DNA from: Pseudomonas sp. Irchel s3f7
Lineage (GTDB): Bacteria; Pseudomonadota; Gammaproteobacteria; Pseudomonadales; Pseudomonadaceae
Direction of reading: 5' to 3'
DNA: 64,000 nt
NCBI RefSeq assembly: GCF_900187615.1
Contig: NZ_FYDO01000001.1
Location: forward strand, 248,001-312,000
The translations under genes were made by a program, and so were the position numbers. The notes beneath the pieces were generated by a model. It saw only the letters and a program-made list of their open reading frames with translations, did no database searches and was not told where the DNA came from. The stretch's first letter is position 1, and every line of letters begins with the position of its first letter. This document shows, piece by piece, positions 59,307 through 64,000 of the stretch.

Positions 59307-59924
59307 ATGACCAATAAAGTCAATATATCGACCGACCCAGGTGCCGACGTTCAGACGGTCAGTGAGGCTGTTTCCCGCAGGCTCAAACAAGAGCGGCAGA
59401 AGCAAAAAATCACGTTGGACGAACTATCTCGCCGTTCCGGCGTGAGCAAGGGGATGGTGGTTGAAATAGAGAAATGCACCGCCAATCCGAGCATAGCCAT
59501 CCTGTGCAAAATCGCGGCTGCACTTGGGCTGTCAGTAGCGGACGTGGTGAATGTGGCCGACACTCCATCGGCTCACCTGATCAAGAGCCAAGACATTCCT
59601 ACACTCTGGACAGGGCCATCCGGGGGATCCGCCCGCCTCCTTGCAGGAACCAGCGGCCCAAACATGCTGGAGCTTTGGCGATGGGAGCTGTATCCCGGTG
59701 AAACGTTTGCCTCCTCAGGACACCCTCAGGGCACAACTGAGCTATTCCATGTGGAGTCAGGGACGCTTCATCTTGAGGTAGGCGAAACCGAACTGATCAT
59801 TACAAAGGGCAGCGCAGCAGTAGCCAAGACAGATGTACCCCATAGCTATTCGAATAATGGGAAGTCCAAACTGGTGTTCACCATGTCGGTAACGGAGCTA
59901 CACCGTCCCACACGGGAACTCTAA
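59307..59924 (+). CDS. XRE-family regulator with cupin sensor domain
   Basis: A 205-residue regulator: N-terminal HTH (residues about 20-75, ITLDELSRRSGVSKGMVVEI, ANPSIAILCKIAAALGLSVA) and C-terminal cupin (about 115-195, LYPGETFASSGHPQGTTELF, HVESGTLHLEVGETELIITK, DVPHSYSNNGKSKLVF). Cupin-XRE proteins regulate amino-acid, polyamine or sulfur genes in response to a small ligand. Divergent from the B3/B4–DapA operon with 45 bp between, so it probably controls both directions. No clear ribosome site before the ATG; the message may be leaderless. Confidence 0.92.
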   Translation: MTNKVNISTDPGADVQTVSEAVSRRLKQERQKQKITLDELSRRSGVSKGMVVEIEKCTANPSIAILCKIAAALGLSVADVVNVADTPSAHLIKSQDIPTLWTGPSGGSARLLAGTSGPNMLELWRWELYPGETFASSGHPQGTTELFHVESGTLHLEVGETELIITKGSAAVAKTDVPHSYSNNGKSKLVFTMSVTELHRPTREL

Positions 59925-60026
59925 CACTCAGTGGTTTGCAGGAGGTTCAGTAGCGCCCGGCCCACATCCTGCGCTATCGCATGGCTTCTGGGGTTTGAAA
60001 CCTCGCGCAGATTTATAAGGGAGAAC

Positions 60027-60665
60027 ATGAACGTGATCGATGTCCACAACCTGCTGATTGTCTTTACCGCGTACATCATCGGAGCGGCAAGTCCTGGCCC
60101 TAGCAATATGCGGATCATGGGCGTTGCCATGAACCAAGGCCGGCGGTCGGCGTTGTCGCTCGCGGCAGGTGTTATAAGTGGGTCGTTCTTCTGGGGAATA
60201 TTGGCGGCCACCGGCGTCTCTGCCGTGCTAACGCAGTATGCGCAGGCACTTGTCGTCCTCAAAGTGGCAGGAGGCATCTACCTCCTCTTCCTGGCCATAA
60301 AAGCAGGTCGATCCGCACTGACTACCGACGAGCGTCTTGCGCAGCAGGTGGCGGCTGTCCCTAGCGTTACGGGCTTCAAGCTCTATCAGCGGGGTCTTCT
60401 GATGCATATCACAAACCCAAAAGCATTGCTGGGATGGGTGGCTACGATGACCCTCGGCCTGGGGCCTGAGGCATCTCCCGTGACAGTCGCAGTCATTCTT
60501 TCGGGGTGCGCCATGCTCAGCATCACGATCTTCTGTGGTTACGCCATCGTCTTCTCTACCGCCCCCATGGTACGGGGGTACCGGAAGGCTCGCCGCTGGA
60601 TCGAGGGTACACTCGCGACAGTCTTTGGAGCCGCTGGATTCAAGCTACTGCTTGCCCGCCCCTGA
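60027..60665 (+). CDS. LysE/RhtB-family exporter
   Basis: A 212-residue, six-helix exporter from ATG 60027 with GGGAGA six bases upstream; the frame is open further back but without a site. The family motif IIGAASPGPSNMRIMGVAMN (GPSNM) near residues 17-36 is present, then NQGRRSALSLAAGVISGSFF. It exports amino acids or homoserine-like compounds in known members. It is 102 bp after the XRE-cupin gene and in the same direction, so it may be part of the regulated group with the DapA-like aldolase and B3/B4 protein. Confidence 0.9.
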   Translation: MNVIDVHNLLIVFTAYIIGAASPGPSNMRIMGVAMNQGRRSALSLAAGVISGSFFWGILAATGVSAVLTQYAQALVVLKVAGGIYLLFLAIKAGRSALTTDERLAQQVAAVPSVTGFKLYQRGLLMHITNPKALLGWVATMTLGLGPEASPVTVAVILSGCAMLSITIFCGYAIVFSTAPMVRGYRKARRWIEGTLATVFGAAGFKLLLARP

Positions 60666-60849
60666 AAATCCGTACGGCTCACGCCGCCGGACAGCTTATG
60701 GCAAAGCTAGCTGTCGGAAATGGGATGACGTAGTGAACCACCGCTGCAGAACTGGTTTCGATAATGGAAGCGGTGACCGCAGACGCCAGGCTGCTTGAAC
60801 GGAAATAACACCCTCCTGCTACGCTGACCTACTCCACGGAGGAATCACA

Positions 60850-61023
60850 ATGTCGAACGCAGACCTACTCCCTTCCCTACTCTTCAAGATCAATCAAAAC
60901 CAGCTCGCCCTCGAAGCCGCGATCATGGAGCTGACACTCTGGGTCGAGCCGCGCGGGTCAGCGGAGGTCGCCGGCAACGATCGTGGTGCTTTGGACACAA
61001 TCAGCAAGAACAACGGGTGCTGA
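60850..61023 (+). CDS. Conserved small Pseudomonas protein
   Basis: A 57-residue protein, too short for most gene callers, with GGAGG nine bases before the ATG. It reads MSNADLLPSLLFKINQNQLA, LEAAIMELTLWVEPRGSAEV, AGNDRGALDTISKNNGC. The same type is found in several Pseudomonas genomes, as I recall, without a known function. A broken copy lies at 56.6 kb. The helix-rich centre and Trp suggest a small adaptor or regulator. Confidence 0.7.
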   Translation: MSNADLLPSLLFKINQNQLALEAAIMELTLWVEPRGSAEVAGNDRGALDTISKNNGC

Positions 61024-61109
61024 GCGGCAATCCGCCTGTGCAGTGACAGCACAGAACAAGGCAATTACAATTTGATTAACATCCAGCGACTTGAGCGATT
61101 AAATACCCC

Positions 61110-61298
61110 ATGGAAAGCAAGACTGCGCGCCTCACCGTGCTCATTGACCCCATCAAGAAAAAAGCTTTCGAGGAACTCTGTGCAGCACAAGACCTGACGT
61201 CTTCGCAGGTAGTCCGCCAGTTGATTCGTGACTACCTGGATACTCACGGCGCCAGCTATTCGACCAAGAGCAAGCATGCCGCCAGTACCAAGTCATAA
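61110..61298 (+). CDS. Ribbon-helix-helix (CopG/MetJ-type) DNA-binding protein
   Basis: A 62-residue protein. Residues 4-46 read KTARLTVLIDPIKKKAFEEL, CAAQDLTSSQVVRQLIRDYL, a beta strand and two helices as in RHH repressors and antitoxins. The tail is Ser/Lys-rich (STKSKHAASTKS). No toxin gene is adjacent; the next gene is the SulP transporter on the other strand, so it is a lone regulator or orphan antitoxin. The ATG has no strong ribosome site. Confidence 0.75.
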   Translation: MESKTARLTVLIDPIKKKAFEELCAAQDLTSSQVVRQLIRDYLDTHGASYSTKSKHAASTKS

Positions 61299-61319
61299 CC
61301 CAACACTGGCAGTTGTTCT

Positions 61320-62981
61320 CTAGAGGGTCGACGTACCCTCAACGTGACTGACAGCTTTAGCCAGCGCGGTATTGAAGTCGGCGTGATAGTGCTCCGGGCT
61401 GATTTCTTGCAGGATACCCACCCTATCGAGCTTGTTGAGCACCTTCGTGTTCGCTTCGCAGAGTTTCACCACGATATTGCGCTGGTGTAGCTGCTGAATG
61501 ACCTCCTCCAACACTTGCAAGCCCGTGATATCCATAAACGGTACGCGCTTCAGACGGATAATCAGCAGACGTGGGTCTGTGTGGGTCTGTGTTAACACAC
61601 GCTCGAAGGTCTCAGCTGCACCAAAGAACAGTGGCCCTTCTATCGTATAAATCAGTATCCCTGGCGGCAAGCGAACATGGCCGTTGGCTCTTAACTCTTC
61701 TTCAAGTTCGTGCTCGACTATCTGCTGCACCTCGACAGATGAGGCCATGCGGCGCATGAACTGCAGCATCGCCAGAATGACGCCGATATTCACGGCGATC
61801 ACCAAGTCACTGAACACGGTGAGGCTGAAGGTGATGAGCAGGATAGACACGTCTGCGCGTGGGGCTCGCTGGAGCATGCGCTTGAAGTGTTTTAACTCGC
61901 TCATGTTGTAGGCGACCACGAAAAGAATGGCGGCCAGGGCACACAGTGGGATGTTTGAGGCTAGAGGTGCCAGAAACAGAATAATCAGCAACAAGGTGAC
62001 CGCATGCGTAATGCCGGCCAGCGGGCTTGTGCCGCCGTTACGGATATTGGTTGCAGTACGGGCAATGGCTCCGGTAGCGGCGAAACCACCAAACAATGGC
62101 GTGACCAGATTAGCCACCCCCTGCCCGATCAGCTCTTGATTGGAATCATGCTTAGTGCCCGCCATGCCATCGGCCACCATTGCCGACAGCAGCGATTCGA
62201 TAGCTCCAAGCATGGCGATAGTGAACGCTGGGCCAATCAAATCGATGACGCGAGACAGCGTGATTTCAGGCGGGCTTAACGCTGGAAGACCTTGAGGAAT
62301 GCCACCAAATGCGCTGCCAATCGTGGCTACCCCTTGGAAATGAAAAGCTGACTGTATTGCCGTAGCAACCGCCATTGCGACTAGCGGGCCAGGCACCCGT
62401 TTGAGACCGGGGATTTTGGAGGTGGTGATTACCAGGAAAAGACTGAGTGCAGCCAGCAGGGTGGTGGCTATATGAAGATCAGGGAAGGCCTGGAGCAAAT
62501 GCCAGAACTTTACATGGAAGTGTTCTCCACTGATCGTCGGTAAACCGAAAAAATCCTTCCACTGTCCAACCCAGATGATCACGCCGATTCCTGCGGTGAA
62601 TCCGACGATCACCGGATCGGGGATAAACTTAATAATTGCCCCAAGCCGGGCAAAACCCAGCAAGAACAACATGGCGCCCGCCATCATCGTAGCGATTTGA
62701 AGACCGTCAACGCCATGCTTGGCCGTGACTCCCGCCAGAATCACAATGAACGCACCTGTCGGGCCGGCAATCTGCAAGCGGCTTCCGCCAAAGAGTGAAA
62801 CCAGCAGGCCGCCGATGATTGCGGTGTAGATGCCTTGCTCAGGCTTGACGCCAGATGCAATGGCAAAAGCCATTGCCAGGGGGAGCGCCACGACCCCGAC
62901 TATCACGCCAGACACCATATTGCTGAGCCAGTGCTTTCGACCCAACAGTCCCGCCTTCCATGCCTCACCTATCGCAATCAT
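61320..62981 (-). CDS. SulP-family inorganic anion transporter with STAS domain
   Basis: A 553-residue inner-membrane protein. The membrane part (about 20-415) has the SulP pattern: SGVIVGVVALPLAMAFAIAS, GGSRLQIAGPTGAFIVILAG, and the SLC26 motif IGQGVANLVTPLFGGFAATG. The C-terminal STAS domain (about 430-545) includes ILIYTIEGPLFFGAAETFER and LKRVPFMDITGLQVLEEVIQ. Such proteins move sulfate, bicarbonate or other anions. No carbonic anhydrase gene is fused or adjacent. Single-gene unit convergent with the RHH gene. Confidence 0.95.
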   Translation of the reverse strand: MIAIGEAWKAGLLGRKHWLSNMVSGVIVGVVALPLAMAFAIASGVKPEQGIYTAIIGGLLVSLFGGSRLQIAGPTGAFIVILAGVTAKHGVDGLQIATMMAGAMLFLLGFARLGAIIKFIPDPVIVGFTAGIGVIIWVGQWKDFFGLPTISGEHFHVKFWHLLQAFPDLHIATTLLAALSLFLVITTSKIPGLKRVPGPLVAMAVATAIQSAFHFQGVATIGSAFGGIPQGLPALSPPEITLSRVIDLIGPAFTIAMLGAIESLLSAMVADGMAGTKHDSNQELIGQGVANLVTPLFGGFAATGAIARTATNIRNGGTSPLAGITHAVTLLLIILFLAPLASNIPLCALAAILFVVAYNMSELKHFKRMLQRAPRADVSILLITFSLTVFSDLVIAVNIGVILAMLQFMRRMASSVEVQQIVEHELEEELRANGHVRLPPGILIYTIEGPLFFGAAETFERVLTQTHTDPRLLIIRLKRVPFMDITGLQVLEEVIQQLHQRNIVVKLCEANTKVLNKLDRVGILQEISPEHYHADFNTALAKAVSHVEGTSTL

Positions 62982-63154
62982 GGCTCGCTCCTCAATGAGT
63001 GTATGTGCATAGTATTAACATGCAGTTATAATTGAAAAGCCTTTGAACCACTGCGTCGTGCGGCTGGAGACGTTTAAAGTGAAAGCTCAGATGGAGCTGG
63101 CGGGCATACACTGAAAATAGATAATTTTGAGAGCGCGCGTAGCGTGGTGACGAT

Positions 63155-63385
63155 ATGAATCGTAAAACTGTGAAAACCAAACATGCCGAAGGCGTGACCT
63201 TCGACTCCCATGTGATCGCGAACCCGACCAACCCCAAGGAGTGGATTGTGTTCTTCAAGAAGGACGCTGGCAGGAGTTTTTTCTTGGTTGATGACAACGA
63301 GGAGGTCGAGTCTTTTGGGCATCTGGATGACTTGATTGCCGAGCTTCGAGACCTAGGCCTCAAAACCGCTGAAATCCACTTTTAA
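63155..63385 (+). CDS. Small conserved protein of unknown function
   Basis: A 76-residue soluble protein, MNRKTVKTKHAEGVTFDSHV, then ANPTNPKEWIVFFKKDAGRS, FFLVDDNEEVESFGHLDDLI and AELRDLGLKTAEIHF. It looks like a compact alpha/beta fold with a KEWIVFFKK strand. I do not recognise a named family. It is divergent from the SulP gene with 173 bp between; the start lacks a clear ribosome site. Confidence 0.6.
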   Translation: MNRKTVKTKHAEGVTFDSHVIANPTNPKEWIVFFKKDAGRSFFLVDDNEEVESFGHLDDLIAELRDLGLKTAEIHF

Positions 63386-63760
63386 CCCTTGGCTCACACC
63401 TAGGAGACATGATCATGTCAGTGAAGGTCGAGTATGTTGGCGCCAACGTCGAATTGAGCCAATTGCCGAGATGTCACTGACCCAGTCTGTTCCTCTCGAA
63501 CCAATTGCCTACGCGAGATTTTTACAGATTTATAGGTGGGTCAATCTTGCTTCAGCAGTCAATTCGGCGTCGGTGTCTACAGACATTGTTCAGTCTGGAT
63601 TTAAACCAGGCGCAATCAATTCGAAAGTAAAAAAAACCTTGAATTGTTCCGCCATGGTTGACAGTGAACCCATTTCCTCCATCTTTTCTCCTCCTCACCG
63701 CCCCCCTAAATCTGAGCCCATGTTGAACAACAACATCGCCGACCTCAAAAGGACTTCATC
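63386..63760. other. Intergenic stretch without a recognised gene
   Basis: A short frame MSVKVEYVGANVELSQLPRC ends after 22 codons, possibly a broken small gene. The rest of the stretch holds only low-quality frames. Confidence 0.35.
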
Positions 63761-63900
63761 ATGAGCAACGCCACCTACAACCGCTTTGAACAAAGACGAT
63801 GCCCTAGTTCTGTTGGCCGCTAACCAAACCGGTCTGATTTCCCTGACTCATGATTTCACTCCCAACGAGTTCAAGAATAATGTGTTGACTCTACTCAGCG
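63761..63900 (+). pseudogene. ycaC-like isochorismatase-family hydrolase, frameshifted 5' remnant
   Basis: MSNATYNR and, in the next frame, LNKDDALVLLAANQTGLISL then THDFTPNEFKNNVLTL match the N-terminus of YcaC-type hydrolases (usual form LNKDDAVVLLVDHQTGLxSL). The catalytic Asp of the VDHQ motif is changed to AANQ here, and a frameshift follows the eighth codon. After NNVLTL the family sequence ends abruptly and unrelated DNA continues to the window end. A ribosome-like AGGAC precedes the ATG. Confidence 0.65.
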
Positions 63901-64000
63901 GGACAGGCGCATCTATCCTAGAAACCTTCATCAAAGCGGAACGAGGCTCCGTAGGCTGTATCCGGTAAATGGTTGGCGCCATCGATCCGTAACCGGGAAC

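Noticed and set aside
60535..60798. Forward 75- and 87-codon frames at the end of the LysE-type gene
   Set aside because: They overlap the exporter in other frames and lack start signals.

Overview
The window reads as chromosomal DNA of a Pseudomonas, most likely of the P. fluorescens/P. putida lineage. The grounds are the vanAB–vanR–OprD-porin–MFS vanillate cluster, a Crc-sequestering small RNA with a sigma-54 promoter, the small conserved Pseudomonas proteins, and the style of the IS66 and integrase remnants. No tRNA, rRNA or CRISPR array was recognised. The assignment rests on protein recognition only; no database search was run.

Layout. 0–6.4 kb: an organosulfur/nutrient-scavenging operon (end of a TonB receptor, FMN monooxygenase, aldo/keto reductase, sulfonate-type binding protein), then a zinc alcohol dehydrogenase and a small membrane protein. 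6.7–12.9 kb: a complete vanillate module (vanA, vanB, vanR, an OprD-family porin, an aromatic-acid MFS transporter) with four copies of a GGATCC-centred palindrome at its two control regions. 13–14 kb: remains of two decayed genes (ABM-type monooxygenase, LysE-type exporter). 14.1–22.1 kb: a peroxide/hydrolase cluster (exported protein, isochorismatase-like hydrolase, catalase, second hydrolase, AraC regulator, DNA-binding-only AraC protein, SMP-30-like lactonase, exported chloroperoxidase-like hydrolase, membrane protein).

22–29.3 kb is mobile-element scarred: a 7-bp tandem repeat, an HD-domain gene with one in-frame TAG, and MITE-like elements flanking a GNAT acetyltransferase. It also holds a two-gene unit coding for a 954-residue protein, in which two extracytoplasmic sensor modules and a HAMP-like segment are fused to an MFS transporter, with an orphan solute-binding protein. 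29.6–38.7 kb is one giant autotransporter adhesin (about 3,020 aa) built from nested repeats. It is bracketed by two copies of the same integrase gene, both broken, and by two members of the MITE-like family.

39–55 kb is a lower-GC accessory island of small, mostly single-gene units: AbrB-like and Xre/MbcA-like antitoxins without visible toxins, a truncated HigA-like antidote, a GIY-YIG protein, paralogous DUF7693-type genes, a Fic C-terminal fragment and a broken exonuclease. Noncoding structure there includes five copies of a parS-like 15-bp palindrome, six GCCGGGC hairpins and a roughly 186-bp tandem repeat. A complete IS66 element carrying a PRiA4-ORF3-type passenger gene sits inside a DUF4062/TIR-like gene; removing the element and one copy of its 8-bp duplication restores the reading frame.

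55.3–64 kb returns to core-like DNA: an exported protein, the Crc-antagonist sRNA, a PaiB/DapA-like/B3-B4/XRE-cupin/LysE group that looks concerned with amino-acid-like metabolites, an RHH protein, a SulP anion transporter and small proteins, ending in a frameshifted ycaC-like remnant. Most likely unusual systems: the sensor–MFS plus binding-protein pair, the bracketed giant autotransporter, and the palindrome and hairpin families of the island.
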